Source: an uncultured Bacteroidota bacterium
GTDB lineage: Bacteria > Bacteroidota > Bacteroidia > AKYH767-A > JABDAW01
NCBI GenBank assembly: GCA_903844645.1
Contig: CAIMUP010000104.1
Coordinates: 1 to 64,000, forward strand
Direction of reading: 5' to 3'
Length of the DNA: 64,000 bases
This document shows positions 29,801 to 39,413 of this stretch, in pieces (within the stretch, counting starts at the first letter, position 1; each line of letters begins with the position of its first letter). The position numbers and the translations under genes are program-made. The notes beneath the pieces are model-generated. The model was not told the origin of the DNA. It saw only the letters and a list, made by a program, of their open reading frames with translations, and searched no databases.

Positions 29801-30933
29801 CTCGAATAATCAGGAAACTTGAAGCGGGATAAATTATCAGTAGTAGCCGATTGAGAAACGCAAAATACCCTGTAAAGCGAGTTATGATTAATAATTTTTA
29901 GTTGTTGTGGGTAATTAAAAAATGTGTTCGATAGGGTCGTCGAAGTAGGCGCATTAGAAATATTATTACCAAAATTTAGCTGATATAGACCTCCATCTTT
30001 ATTGCTTACAAAAGCATAAATGTTACAGCCTTCTTCCACCATATCAACGCCATAGGTATAGATACTGCCGACATTACAGCTAATATAACTGGCAGGATTA
30101 GTTGGAGAATTTAAGTTTGATGTAAAGGTTATCTTACTTAAAGTATTTGCGTAGTAACTCGTTACTAACATAACCCATGTATCACAAAATTTATTCACAG
30201 AAAGATAACAAGGGCTTGCCAAACCTGATATATTCATAGGAGTCGGAACAAGGGCAGTAGCTAAAAGGTTCGTATTAAAATTAAGTTTATAAATATCTGT
30301 TACGTTAAGCCCGCCTACAAAACCATAATAATCCCCGCCATCTTTCCTGACTTTTACATCATAAACATGCACCATACCATTACCTTCTGGAGCTACCAAA
30401 GTATAAGCCGTAGGGGCAACTGACAATCCATTATCAAAATCAATTCTATAAATCCCTCCTCCATAACTTGCCACAAAACAATACCATTTTGCATTGGCAG
30501 TATCATAAACCATATCCATCCCTATTGGTGAAGCAATGTTCGCACCTGTAGATATCACGGTTTCTGTAGGAGTAGGATTATCCACATTTGGTCCAAAATC
30601 CAAGCGAACAATCTTTGCATTTGCATAAGTAGAAGCAAACCCATAATAATTCCCACTATCATAAACCATGGTATAACCCGCAAAAGCCGAAGTCGTAGTA
30701 ATTGTATAGGTATCGGTAACTGGTGCCAACGCTAAATCGCCTGCCGAAAAATCCCAAGTATAGGATAAATTACTACCAACAGTAGTATTGCTAAAAGTAA
30801 TCGGAGTGCCCGTACACGCATTCGGTAAAGGTGCAAAATGAGGAGCCGGACATTGTCCAAAAATCCCTGCCGACAGCAGCACAAAAAGGCAACAAAAGTA
30901 TAGTAGTCTCATATTTTTTATTCTACTTTGCAA
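26821..30933 (-). CDS. Large secreted PKD-domain protein with T9SS type A sorting domain
   Basis: Many WDFGDG/YxxPGxYxVxLT PKD motifs; C-terminal LYPNPTLNNITVDI...YDILGQQV...VKKFNKF. Confidence 0.92.
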   Translation of the reverse strand: MQSRIKNMRLLYFCCLFVLLSAGIFGQCPAPHFAPLPNACTGTPITFSNTTVGSNLSYTWDFSAGDLALAPVTDTYTITTTSAFAGYTMVYDSGNYYGFASTYANAKIVRLDFGPNVDNPTPTETVISTGANIASPIGMDMVYDTANAKWYCFVASYGGGIYRIDFDNGLSVAPTAYTLVAPEGNGMVHVYDVKVRKDGGDYYGFVGGLNVTDIYKLNFNTNLLATALVPTPMNISGLASPCYLSVNKFCDTWVMLVTSYYANTLSKITFTSNLNSPTNPASYISCNVGSIYTYGVDMVEEGCNIYAFVSNKDGGLYQLNFGNNISNAPTSTTLSNTFFNYPQQLKIINHNSLYRVFCVSQSATTDNLSRFKFPDYSSANFTTYTSNVLNPTNIFYTQPGTYTISLTATDTLTGAYASYCDNITVVAHDTAAFNVPVVTCSNAITFMDLSYPGPIAAWHWDFGDGNTSNASTINYTYSTPGNYLVTLTITSANGCMDTATQIAQANKPVAGFTFVDGCVAAVQFTDTSHDSSNLIDFRQWDFGDLSTSTAQNPSHQYAASGTYIVTLTVGINGCTSSSTHTVHFYALPNAAYSVANTCLGVPSQFTNLSTCLDSFTSYWGFGDSFHSILQSPAHTYTATGTYHDTLIVTSLPWGCIDTLFNIVTVSVPSVISVTHSPNFICGVNPVIFTDNTLIIPDNYLWDFGVTPQVVSAIDTPTYTFGMPGTYNVKLVAITGTSCKDSAFDVVIVANGPNALFKFDSVCLGGLTSLIDLSTRATASDSIISWKWSFNDSLPVSRTDSLFHHTFLNCGMNLVIDTVTTVAGCIGVDTHSIRVYCPPTAGFSYANRACNTTPVIFTDTSHAGSGNSIINWQWNFGDSSPFDTNQNPHHTYSQAGHDTIYLTITSDQGCTGIDSGYIDISAGPIPHFSNSNSNICLGDVVNFTDYSLPFGLISTWAWNFADPISTSLNTSTIPNPSHQFDSAGIFKITLTVTQVIDTVLTCSSSLTQSLAPINVHFRPHASFVDSNLCVGQAVLFTSTSTMPMDTIFHDVINWSSWTTGTQHNFGDTAHFIFPNAGTDTMKLVVQTAFCSDSIRMDTVIIHPAPTSYFTYIPDGGKQFTFTDSSQNYTSNSWNFGDSTALVTLFNPVHIFNNDTCNVVTLNTANGFGCRATSSQVICLNKTLLDIAVENLSETIAGNWMKVSAVVANRGSELITNFDVEVNVGGSKIAIPFTKILDGGDTMNFQQMVVINPHELPKYLCVKAENPNGISPDAMPVNDEKCLDLSQQLLVFDLYPNPTLNNITVDIIVPLSSEIVISVYDILGQQVQVLYDGITVEGFNQFTFDVQTLAVASYLLTVDFRDERVVKKFNKF

Positions 30934-31021
30934 AATTAGGAAAAAAAATATTAATCAAAAAAGAAACTTATCATTCCAAAAAACTGTTCTCATCCCCGAT
31001 TTCCTATTTTTGCCGCTTATA

Positions 31022-32146
31022 ATGAACAAAATATACTTCAAAAACCTCAACGGATTGCGCTTTCTTGCCGCCTTTTGTGTCGTCATTCATCATATCGAAT
31101 TACTCAAAAAACTCTATGGCTTCGATTATTATAATTCCAGCTCCATCGTCAATATCGGGAAGCTCGGGGTTATCCTCTTTTTTGTATTGAGCGGCTTCCT
31201 CATTACCTACCTCCTACTCATGGAAAAGCAGCAACCATCAGGCATCTCGATAAAAAACTTCTACATCCGCCGCATACTCCGAATCTGGCCCCTCTATTAT
31301 TTTATCCTCGTCTTGAGTTTCCTTTTCCTCCCTGTTATCCCTTTGTTTTCGATGCCGAAATACACCGCTTTGCTCCACGAAAACTTCTTCGGAAACTTCA
31401 TTTTATTCATCGCATTCCTGCCCAATGTCGCACTCGCATTTTTACCCGCAGTACCCTTTGCATCGCAGGCTTGGTCGGTCGGGGTGGAGGAACAATTTTA
31501 CTTATTTGTACCCTTCATCATCAAGAAAACAAAGAACCATTTTGCTATTTTAATAGGAATAATTGCATCCTACATCGCCATAAAATTAGCCCTGATATTC
31601 GGAATGAGAGCCTTTCCCGATTCATATTTTCTCCTCAAAAGTTGGGCTTTTTGGGATTCATTTAACATAGATTGTATGGCTATCGGGGGCATCGCGGCAT
31701 TGATTTTATTCCACAAAAAAGGAAAATTATTAAGCCTCCTTTTTAATAACTGTTTACAAGCCTTTGTCTATCTTTTAACCCTGATTTTAATCATCACAGG
31801 TTTCTATTTTCCGTACCTCGAATTTGAATGTTATGCCGGATTATTTGCCTTCATCATCCTCAATTTAGCTGGCAATCCGAAAGCCATCGTCAGCCTCGAA
31901 TTCATGCCCCTAAATTACCTCGGAAAAATATCTTACGGCTTGTATATGTATCACGGAATTGCAATCGCAATAGTGCTCAAAACCCTTGCCCCCAGCGTAA
32001 GTGCAAGCAATTGGTTTATCTATCCTGCCACCTTCGGAATAGCAATTATCATGTCCACTGTTTCCTATCAATTTATGGAACGAAAATTCATCGGAATGAA
32101 GTTAAAATACTCCAAAATAATTTCAGGAGATAACGTCAAAAAATAA
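31022..32146 (+). CDS. Acyltransferase 3 family (OafA/YrhL-like)
   Basis: LNGLRFLAAFCVVIHHIE, LGVILFFVLSGFLITYLL, WSVGVEEQFYLFVP. Confidence 0.93.
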   Translation: MNKIYFKNLNGLRFLAAFCVVIHHIELLKKLYGFDYYNSSSIVNIGKLGVILFFVLSGFLITYLLLMEKQQPSGISIKNFYIRRILRIWPLYYFILVLSFLFLPVIPLFSMPKYTALLHENFFGNFILFIAFLPNVALAFLPAVPFASQAWSVGVEEQFYLFVPFIIKKTKNHFAILIGIIASYIAIKLALIFGMRAFPDSYFLLKSWAFWDSFNIDCMAIGGIAALILFHKKGKLLSLLFNNCLQAFVYLLTLILIITGFYFPYLEFECYAGLFAFIILNLAGNPKAIVSLEFMPLNYLGKISYGLYMYHGIAIAIVLKTLAPSVSASNWFIYPATFGIAIIMSTVSYQFMERKFIGMKLKYSKIISGDNVKK

Positions 32147-32158
32147 TTCCTCGATACC

Positions 32159-32737
32159 ATGATAAAACTCATTTTCGCCACCCAAAATATTCACAAAGTT
32201 CAAGAGATAAATAACATCCTCGGGAAGGATTTCAACATCCTGAATCTGACAGAGATGGGCTGCCTCGAAGAACTTCCCGAAACTCAAAATACCTTCGAGG
32301 GAAATGCCTTGCAGAAGGCGCAATTTGTATTTGATAAATTCAACCAAAATTGTTTTGCCGACGATAGCGGATTGGAAATCGTTGCCCTCGATAATAAACC
32401 AGGGATTTTTTCGGCAAGGTATGCCGGCATCGAGAAAAATATGGATGCCAATATCAATAAAATATTGGAGGAGATGAATGGAATCCCTAATCGAGAAGCC
32501 CAATTCCGAACCGTCATCGCATTAATAATTAATGGCAAAAACTTTATCTTCAATGGCATCATAAAAGGAACTATTATTAATGAAAAACGAGGCAGCAACG
32601 GCTTCGGGTACGACCCTATTTTTATTCCCGATGGCCACCTCCAAACTTTTGCCGAAATGCCCCTCGATCAGAAGAATAAAATCAGCCATCGCGCCATCGC
32701 TATCCAAAAATTGAAGAATTTTTTTATTAAACAATAA
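32159..32737 (+). CDS. rdgB: XTP/dITP diphosphatase (RdgB/HAM1)
   Basis: IFATQNIHKVQEI, FADDSGLEIVALDNKPGIFSARYAG, GSNGFGYDPIFIP. Confidence 0.95.
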   Translation: MIKLIFATQNIHKVQEINNILGKDFNILNLTEMGCLEELPETQNTFEGNALQKAQFVFDKFNQNCFADDSGLEIVALDNKPGIFSARYAGIEKNMDANINKILEEMNGIPNREAQFRTVIALIINGKNFIFNGIIKGTIINEKRGSNGFGYDPIFIPDGHLQTFAEMPLDQKNKISHRAIAIQKLKNFFIKQ

Positions 32738-32777
32738 TCCGCTCTTTCTTTATGAAATGGGTTTTATTAATAAAAAT

Positions 32778-32966
32778 ACTGCTACCAACATTAAAATGAC
32801 TGCTCACAGCAAAGAAATAACTGCTCACAGCAAAGAAATGACTGCTCACAGCAAAGAAATGACTGCTCACATCAAAGAAATGACTGCTCACAGCAAAGAA
32901 ATGACTGCTCACAGCAAAGAAATGACTGCTCACAGCAAAGAAATGATTGCTCACAGGCATGTTTTG
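32778..32966. repeat. Minisatellite F, 21-bp unit (ACTGCTCACAGCAAAGAAATG), about 9 units incl. degenerate ends
   Basis: Exact 21-bp spacing from 32778 to 32946. Confidence 0.97.
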
Positions 32967-33032
32967 ACTATTGACATCGGGTAAGTCATGAATCCATGTT
33001 CCTAAATAATGATAGTTTTGCCGCTCAATAAT

Positions 33033-34040
33033 ATGAACATGAAAGTAATTATTCCCGTCGCCGGTATCGGCAGCCGCCTCCGCCCTCACACACATACGCA
33101 GCCAAAAGCATTGGTGCCCGTAGCTGGCAAACCTATTCTTGCCCACATTGTGGATGAATTAATCGCCATCGGTATGACTGATTTCATCATCATAATAGGA
33201 TATATGGGCGATAAAATCGAACAATTCTTCCGCGAGAAATATCCCGAAATCAATGTTCATTTCATCATCCAGCAATATAAAGAAGGTACTGGGCAGGCAG
33301 TCTGGATGGCTCGCGAATTTGTGAATCCCAATGATGAAGTTCTGATAGTCCTCGGCGATACCATCTTCGATGTAGATTTAAGCAGCGTACTCACCACCCC
33401 CTATTCTTCTCTCGGCATCAAAAGAGTGGATGACCCCCGTAGTTTCGGCGTCGTGGATTTGGATAAAGACGGCTTCATCACCAAAGTGGTCGAGAAACCC
33501 AATATCCCCAAGTCGAACCTCGCACTCGTAGGTCTGTATAAGATAAAAGAAAGTACGCTCCTCTTCGAAATGTTGGAGCACAACATCAATAATAAAATCC
33601 TTACTCATAACGAATTTCACCTCACCGATGGCATCGGCAGAATGTTGGAAGCAGGGATCAAAATGACCACCTTCCCCGTCGAAAACTGGTACGATTGCGG
33701 CAACAAAAACAGCCTCCTCGAAACCAATGCCATCCTCCTGAAAAGATACACCGACAAAGATAAAGAAGAATGTTGTTTCGAATTCCAAAACACCATCATC
33801 ATACCCCCTGTCAAGATAGCCGGGAACTGCAAAATCAGTAATTCTATCATCGGTCCTAATGTCTCCATTGGCGAACATGCCATCATTAATCGCTCCATCA
33901 TCGAAGACTCGATTATCGGCTCTTATTCTCACCTCGAAAATGCAGTGCTTCATCATAGCGTTGTCGGTTCAGATGCCGTCTTGAAAGGTTTGAAACAAAG
34001 CCTCAACATTGGCGACAGTACCGAAATAGATTTCACCTAA
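33033..34040 (+). CDS. Sugar nucleotidyltransferase (NTP_transferase + hexapeptide C-terminus)
   Basis: VIIPVAGIGSRLRPHTHTQPKALVPVAGKPILAHIVDEL; C-terminal hexapeptide repeats; start trimmed from ORF-track 33009. Confidence 0.9.
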   Translation: MNMKVIIPVAGIGSRLRPHTHTQPKALVPVAGKPILAHIVDELIAIGMTDFIIIIGYMGDKIEQFFREKYPEINVHFIIQQYKEGTGQAVWMAREFVNPNDEVLIVLGDTIFDVDLSSVLTTPYSSLGIKRVDDPRSFGVVDLDKDGFITKVVEKPNIPKSNLALVGLYKIKESTLLFEMLEHNINNKILTHNEFHLTDGIGRMLEAGIKMTTFPVENWYDCGNKNSLLETNAILLKRYTDKDKEECCFEFQNTIIIPPVKIAGNCKISNSIIGPNVSIGEHAIINRSIIEDSIIGSYSHLENAVLHHSVVGSDAVLKGLKQSLNIGDSTEIDFT

Positions 34041-34052
34041 ACATAACCACTA

Positions 34053-35513
34053 ATGAAACAAAACTCTATTAACAGGTCATCCTTCCCAATCCTTATCTCT
34101 GTCTTCTTCTTTTGGGGATTTGTTGCCGCATCTAATACCATCTTAATCCCCATCTTCAAGAAGCATTTCACCCTCCTTCAATGGCAAAGCCAAATGGTTG
34201 ATTTTGCTTTCTACACGGCTTATTTCGTCGGATCATTAATCTACTTTTTAATCTCCTATACCAAAGGCGATCCATTAGGTAAAATCGGTTACAAGAAGGG
34301 GTTGATAATTGGGTTGATAATCTCTGCCATTGGTGCATTAGGGTTTGTTCCTGCAGCAGGCGCACAATCATTTCCATTGATGCTTATTTCCTTGTTCATC
34401 GTAGGTCTTGGCTTTGCATTACAACAAATAGTTGCCAACCCTTACGTCATTGCTTTGGGCAATCCTGCAACAGGTTCACACCGGGTGATGTTAGCAGGAG
34501 GTATCAATTCCTTCGGAACTACCATCGGACCATTGTTATTAAGCATCGCCATTTTTGGTTCGATAACACTTGCCTCTGGCACTGAAGTTAGCTTAGATGC
34601 CGTGAAGATGCCCTACACAATTCTATGTATCGCCTTCCTGCTTTTTGCCCTTCTAATGGGAGTTTCCAAGCTGCCACCTATAACACATCAAGAGCATGTT
34701 GAACACAGTTTAGGTGCATTCAAATATCCACAATTAATCTTTGGAATGTTAGCCATTTTTGTCTATGTAGGAGTCGAAGTTTCGATACAAAGCAACCTCC
34801 CAGAATTAATGAAACAAAGCAACATGCTGGGGCTTGACAATACCAAAACCGTTCACTTCATTTCCCTCTATTGGGGCAGCCTGATGATAGGAAGATGGAC
34901 CGGTGCAATCACCGTTTTCAATCTATCCAAAGTAAAGAAAAAACTCATGACCGTTATTGTTCCATTGCTGGCTTACGGTGTTATCCTCACCGTAAATTAC
35001 ATCAAGTTTAATGCCGCCAACGAACTCGAAAAAATGAACGATTTATACTCCTACTTTCCTTTCGTTCTTATCCTGATATTAGGGTTCTTTATGGCGCAAG
35101 AAAAGCCTGCCCGCACCATGATATTATTCAGCTCCATGGCAGCAATAATGATGCTGATCGGATTGATGACTACTGGCAAAATAGCTGTCTATTCGTTCAT
35201 GTCTGGCGGGCTGTTTTGTTCCGTTATGTGGCCCTGCATTTTCTCGCTCTCCATAGCAGGGCTTGGCAAGTTCACCAACCAAGGTTCTTCGATGCTGATC
35301 ATGATGATTCTCGGTGGCGCCATTATCCCGCCGTTACAGGGTTATATCTCCGACCAATCCAACATTCACATCTCTTATTTAATACCTGTTATTTGCTTTG
35401 TATATCTTGCCTTTTATGGATGGAAATCGAAACAAGTATTGCTACGGCAAGGTATAGATTATGATGCCTCGGTGAACGAAGGAATCGAAGGTGCGGGAGC
35501 TGAACTTCAATAG
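34053..35513 (+). CDS. Sugar MFS transporter (FucP/GluP-like)
   Basis: FFFWGFVAASNTILIPIFKK, GLGFALQQIVANPYVIALG. Confidence 0.88.
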   Translation: MKQNSINRSSFPILISVFFFWGFVAASNTILIPIFKKHFTLLQWQSQMVDFAFYTAYFVGSLIYFLISYTKGDPLGKIGYKKGLIIGLIISAIGALGFVPAAGAQSFPLMLISLFIVGLGFALQQIVANPYVIALGNPATGSHRVMLAGGINSFGTTIGPLLLSIAIFGSITLASGTEVSLDAVKMPYTILCIAFLLFALLMGVSKLPPITHQEHVEHSLGAFKYPQLIFGMLAIFVYVGVEVSIQSNLPELMKQSNMLGLDNTKTVHFISLYWGSLMIGRWTGAITVFNLSKVKKKLMTVIVPLLAYGVILTVNYIKFNAANELEKMNDLYSYFPFVLILILGFFMAQEKPARTMILFSSMAAIMMLIGLMTTGKIAVYSFMSGGLFCSVMWPCIFSLSIAGLGKFTNQGSSMLIMMILGGAIIPPLQGYISDQSNIHISYLIPVICFVYLAFYGWKSKQVLLRQGIDYDASVNEGIEGAGAELQ

Positions 35514-35530
35514 TTTTATCTATAGAAATA

Positions 35531-36265
35531 ATGAATCAAAAAAACTGGTTCGAGAGTTGGTTCGACAGCCCTTATTACCATATTTTATACACCAAAAGAG
35601 ATGATAAGGAAGCTAAACATTTCTTAGATAAACTCATTGATTTTATTCATCCTGATAAAGATGCCTCTATCCTGGATCTCGCTTGTGGCAAGGGAAGGCA
35701 CGCCATCTATCTCAATAAAAAAGGATTCCATGTTACGGGGATAGACCTCTCTGAAAAGAGTATTCATCATAATAAAAAACTGGAGTCCCCTACCCTATCG
35801 TTCTTCATTCACGACATGCGGAATGAATTCCGAAAGGAAGGATTCGATTATGTTTTTAATCTCTTCACGAGCTTCGGATATTTTGAAAATGTGGACGATA
35901 ATATCAAGACCTTAAACGCCATCCATAGTAACCTAAAGCCTGATGGAGTCTTGGTTTTAGACTACATCAACTCCGCGAAAGCGATTCAGAATCTTATCCC
36001 GAAGGAGCAGTGCCCGATGGGCGAAATCATCTTCCATATCGAACGAAAATTAACCAATGGTTTCATCATCAAGAACATTTCCTTTCATGGAATGGGAAAA
36101 GATTTTCAATTTACGGAACGCGTGCAAATGCTCTCGTTGCGGGACTTTGAGGATTATTATAAAACATCGGGCTTCGACATCCTCCATCTCTTTGGTGATT
36201 ATAAATTAAACCCCTTCGATGAAGCCTCTTCGGATAGATTAATTATGGTAGTCAAGAAACGGTAA
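35531..36265 (+). CDS. Class I SAM-dependent methyltransferase
   Basis: ILDLACGKGRHAIYLNKKGFHVTGIDLSEKSI. Confidence 0.9.
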   Translation: MNQKNWFESWFDSPYYHILYTKRDDKEAKHFLDKLIDFIHPDKDASILDLACGKGRHAIYLNKKGFHVTGIDLSEKSIHHNKKLESPTLSFFIHDMRNEFRKEGFDYVFNLFTSFGYFENVDDNIKTLNAIHSNLKPDGVLVLDYINSAKAIQNLIPKEQCPMGEIIFHIERKLTNGFIIKNISFHGMGKDFQFTERVQMLSLRDFEDYYKTSGFDILHLFGDYKLNPFDEASSDRLIMVVKKR

Positions 36266-36290
36266 TTCGGATCCTCCAGCCCTACCTCCC

Positions 36291-36758
36291 CTACCCTTTT
36301 TTCAGGTCGTCCATCACCTTTTTTCTATCCATACAAATCTGGATTTCGGAAGGAATCATAATGGTATAATTTTGTCCATCTTTAGTTGCGTGGTCATATA
36401 TTCGCCGGATAACTTTTTTCGCTTCCAAGCCTTCGATGGCGGTCATGGCGGCTTTCTTACCAAGAAATTCGGCACGCCCTGTACCCGAGCCGATGACTTC
36501 AAAATCCTGACACAAATCTGTGATATAAAACCGGATCGTGTTGTTCCTGTTTTTGACGATACTATTCCTGAAAAGATACCAATATATTGCCGCCTCGTTG
36601 GGCGATAAAAGTGGTTGCAGATAATCCACAATGTCGCATACATGCTTCGGCAAATCAAATCTCCCAAAATCCGCCATCGTGAATTTATTTTTTTCAGCCC
36701 TGTCATCCCGCTCTATTTTGTCTAATGAAGCACGGATATTTTTTAATTCTTCTTCCAT
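36291..36758 (-). CDS. Hypothetical protein, possibly winged-helix
   Basis: LSPNEAAIYWYLFRNSI...ITDLCQDFEVI...AMTAIEGLEAKKVIRRIY. Confidence 0.5.
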   Translation of the reverse strand: MEEELKNIRASLDKIERDDRAEKNKFTMADFGRFDLPKHVCDIVDYLQPLLSPNEAAIYWYLFRNSIVKNRNNTIRFYITDLCQDFEVIGSGTGRAEFLGKKAAMTAIEGLEAKKVIRRIYDHATKDGQNYTIMIPSEIQICMDRKKVMDDLKKG

Positions 36759-36867
36759 TTTATACTATTTTATAAGATTGCAATAATAGCATTAAGATGG
36801 GACGTGGCAGTTTTTGGGATTAAAAACAGCCTAAACATGCCATCATGGCATGTTCGCATTCCAAAAG

Positions 36868-37166
36868 TGCCTTAAAAAATGTTGTCATGTCCGTCCGTAC
36901 TTCTCCGAATGGTAAAACGAACGCTCTCATGTCCGTTCCGTGTTCTGCAAGTGCTAAAACGAACGCTCTCATGTCCGCTCCGTGTTTTGCAAATGCTAAA
37001 ACGAACGCTGTCATGTCCGCTCCGTTTTCTGCAAGTGCTAAAACGAACGCTGTCATGTCTGCCCCGTTTTCTTCAAGTGCTAAAACGAACGTTGGTTTTA
37101 CCACTCGCAGTTTTGGAGATGGTAGAACGAAAGTTGGTTTTAGCACTATTAGTTTCACCATCAGCA
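36868..37166. repeat. Minisatellite G, 42-bp unit (AAAACGAACGCTCTCATGTCCGCTCCGTGTTTTGCAAGTGCT), about 7 units, degenerate at the ends
   Basis: Unit starts 36914, 36956, 36998, 37040, 37082, 37124. Confidence 0.95.
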
Positions 37167-37287
37167 CAACCATCGTTGGTTTCAGCTCTATGAAAATAGA
37201 TAATGGTATTTTCAACAAGTTTTCCTCCGCTACGAAATAAACAGGTCGGCAAACCAGAGGTTTTAGCTTGGCTTGGAATTTTGTTTT

Positions 37288-37977
37288 CTAATACTCTGTT
37301 TTATTTAATAGAATAACTTCATTGTAGAATTCTATACAGCCTAATTTTCCATCATCATTGTAGTATTTCCATTGACCATCTTTAAAAGCAGGATACATAC
37401 CGAATAAAATGCTCGTTCCATTTCTACGGAATAGTTCAGTCGTATTCTGGTCTGTAACTTTAATTTGGATATAATTTCCTGCTTCCTTTAAGAATCCATT
37501 TGCATAGTAATATAACCATTTGCCTATCGGGGAATCATGTTTATAGGCACCAAGACTTTTAATATTCCCGTTTTCATAAAAGTTTTTTCCAATACCCATA
37601 CTGTCATTAATATTCTGGGAGAAATAAGAAATCCCTCCACTTTCAAAGTAAGAAGATAAAAATTCATAACCATTACCTTTAGCATAACCAGTCCTACTAA
37701 TCTTCCCATTTTTAAAGTCAATGCACATACCATCAGCACCGGCTTTACCAGAAGAATCCGCTTTCTTGAAAGTAATAATAGCATCTAATTCTTTAGTCTT
37801 TTTATTATACAAATACCACATAGTATGAATAGAATCCTGATTCTTTTGATCTACCATGCTATCCTCTGTATAAATATCACGCTCGGTTTTATTTTTTTGA
37901 GCAAAGGAATAGTTTGTCAAGAATAATAATATGAAGACTAATGCCCAAATGAAATGGTGAGAGTTTTTAAATATGTT
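37288..37977 (-). CDS. Secreted MORN-repeat protein (YwqK-like)
   Basis: FYENGNIKSLGAYKHDSPIGKWLYYYANGFLKEAGNY; signal peptide MNIFKNSHHFIWALVFILLFL. Confidence 0.75.
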   Translation of the reverse strand, partial: NIFKNSHHFIWALVFILLFLTNYSFAQKNKTERDIYTEDSMVDQKNQDSIHTMWYLYNKKTKELDAIITFKKADSSGKAGADGMCIDFKNGKISRTGYAKGNGYEFLSSYFESGGISYFSQNINDSMGIGKNFYENGNIKSLGAYKHDSPIGKWLYYYANGFLKEAGNYIQIKVTDQNTTELFRRNGTSILFGMYPAFKDGQWKYYNDDGKLGCIEFYNEVILLNKTEY

Positions 37978-38009
37978 CATCTTGCAAATATAAACATCCC
38001 TTAACAAAA

Positions 38010-38039
38010 AAGCCTCCCGATATTTCTATCAAGAGGCTT
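38010..38039 (-). terminator. Probable Rho-independent terminator after rplT
   Basis: AAGCCTC...GAGGCTT stem followed by T-rich tract on minus strand. Confidence 0.6.
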
Positions 38040-38060
38040 CTTATTGTCGAAGAAAATTGA

Positions 38061-38405
38061 TTACTTCAATGAATCAACAATCCCCTTAAAAGCATCAGGC
38101 TCGTTCATCGCCAAATCGGCAAGAACCTTCCTGTTCAGGTTAACATTGTTTTTGTGAATCTTTCCCATAAATACGGAATAAGACATCCCATAAGGCTGAA
38201 CGGCAGCATTTATCCGCTGAATCCACAAGCCTCGAAAATCTCTTTTCTTGGCTCTGCGGTCACGGTATGCATACTGCAGACCTTTCTCTAAAGTGTTCAC
38301 CGCAACTGTGTGAACATTTCCTCTTGCACCCCAATAACCTCGGGTTTGCTTCAAAATTTTCTTTCTTCTTTTCCGCGAAGCTACGGCATTTACTGATCTT
38401 GGCAT
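38061..38405 (-). CDS. rplT: 50S ribosomal protein L20
   Basis: [30 protein letters not shown]. Confidence 0.98.
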   Translation of the reverse strand: MPRSVNAVASRKRRKKILKQTRGYWGARGNVHTVAVNTLEKGLQYAYRDRRAKKRDFRGLWIQRINAAVQPYGMSYSVFMGKIHKNNVNLNRKVLADLAMNEPDAFKGIVDSLK

Positions 38406-38490
38406 TTGATTTAATTTTTGGCGTTAGCGTCCCCAACTGAATGGAAATCTTTTGTGCTAAGTACCTGGTTATACATTAATTTAATTTACT

Positions 38491-38691
38491 TTATTTCCCA
38501 ATTGTCAACATACGTTTCACTCTTGGCATATCGGTTACATCCACCAATCCGGTATGGGTCAGGTTACGTTTCTGCTTAATGGTTTTTTTAGTCAGGATAT
38601 GACTTTTATAAGCATGTTTTCTCTTAATTTTTCCGGTCCCCGTCAAGGAGAAACGCTTTTTAGCTCCCGAATGTGTCTTCATTTTTGGCAT
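38491..38691 (-). CDS. rpmI: 50S ribosomal protein L35
   Basis: [33 protein letters not shown]. Confidence 0.97.
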   Translation of the reverse strand: MPKMKTHSGAKKRFSLTGTGKIKRKHAYKSHILTKKTIKQKRNLTHTGLVDVTDMPRVKRMLTIGK

Positions 38692-38727
38692 TTTATTTAT
38701 TATTTAAATTGTTTATATTTTTTTTAT

Positions 38728-39333
38728 TTAACTTTTCTTCTTTGGATTCAAGTAGAGAAACATTTTGTTCCCCTCCAACTTCGGCATCACTTCCACCTTT
38801 GCATATTCTTCCAGCTCGGTAGCAAACTTCAACAACAAGACTTCTCCTTTTTCTTTATAAGCAATCGTCCTTCCCCTGAAATGAACGTAAGCCTTCACTT
38901 TATTGCCCTCCTGCAAAAACTTAATCGCATGTTTCAATTTGAAATCAAAATCATGATCATCAGTATTCGGTCCAAACCGGATTTCTTTCATCACAATTTT
39001 CGATGCCTTTGCCTTTTGTTCTTTATCCTTCTTCTTTTTTTCATACAGAAACTTTTGATATTCTATAATCTTACAAACTGGCGGCTCGGCATCCGGAACT
39101 ATTTCCACTAAGTCAAGCTCCAACTCATGCGCCATCCGAATTGCATCCTCATAAGAATAAATATCCGACTTCACATTATCCCCGACTAATCTCACAAAAG
39201 GAGCAAGAATCCGATCATTAATTCTGTGCTCATCCTCCTTCTTAGCCCATGCTCTGCGAACATAAGGTCCTTTTGGTTTACCACCTGGCTTTTTAAAGAC
39301 CGGCTTCGGTCTGTAGGTACTTTTTGCTATAAT
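38728..39333 (-). CDS. infC: Translation initiation factor IF-3, likely ATT start
   Basis: In-frame extension beyond the ORF-track start: AAAGGAG-aacag-ATT ATA GCA AAA AGT ... [18 protein letters not shown]; flanked by thrS and rpmI. Confidence 0.9.
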   Translation of the reverse strand: MIAKSTYRPKPVFKKPGGKPKGPYVRRAWAKKEDEHRINDRILAPFVRLVGDNVKSDIYSYEDAIRMAHELELDLVEIVPDAEPPVCKIIEYQKFLYEKKKKDKEQKAKASKIVMKEIRFGPNTDDHDFDFKLKHAIKFLQEGNKVKAYVHFRGRTIAYKEKGEVLLLKFATELEEYAKVEVMPKLEGNKMFLYLNPKKKS

Positions 39334-39413
39334 CTGTTCTCCTTTACTTTGTTAATTTATTAAATGTTAAAATACTCGTTTTTCTGTTTAAGGCTGCAAA
39401 TATATATAAATTT

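Noticed and set aside
37288-37977. YwqK-like MORN protein as an antitoxin
   Set aside because: The family name derives from one annotation; there is no toxin partner and the protein is secreted.
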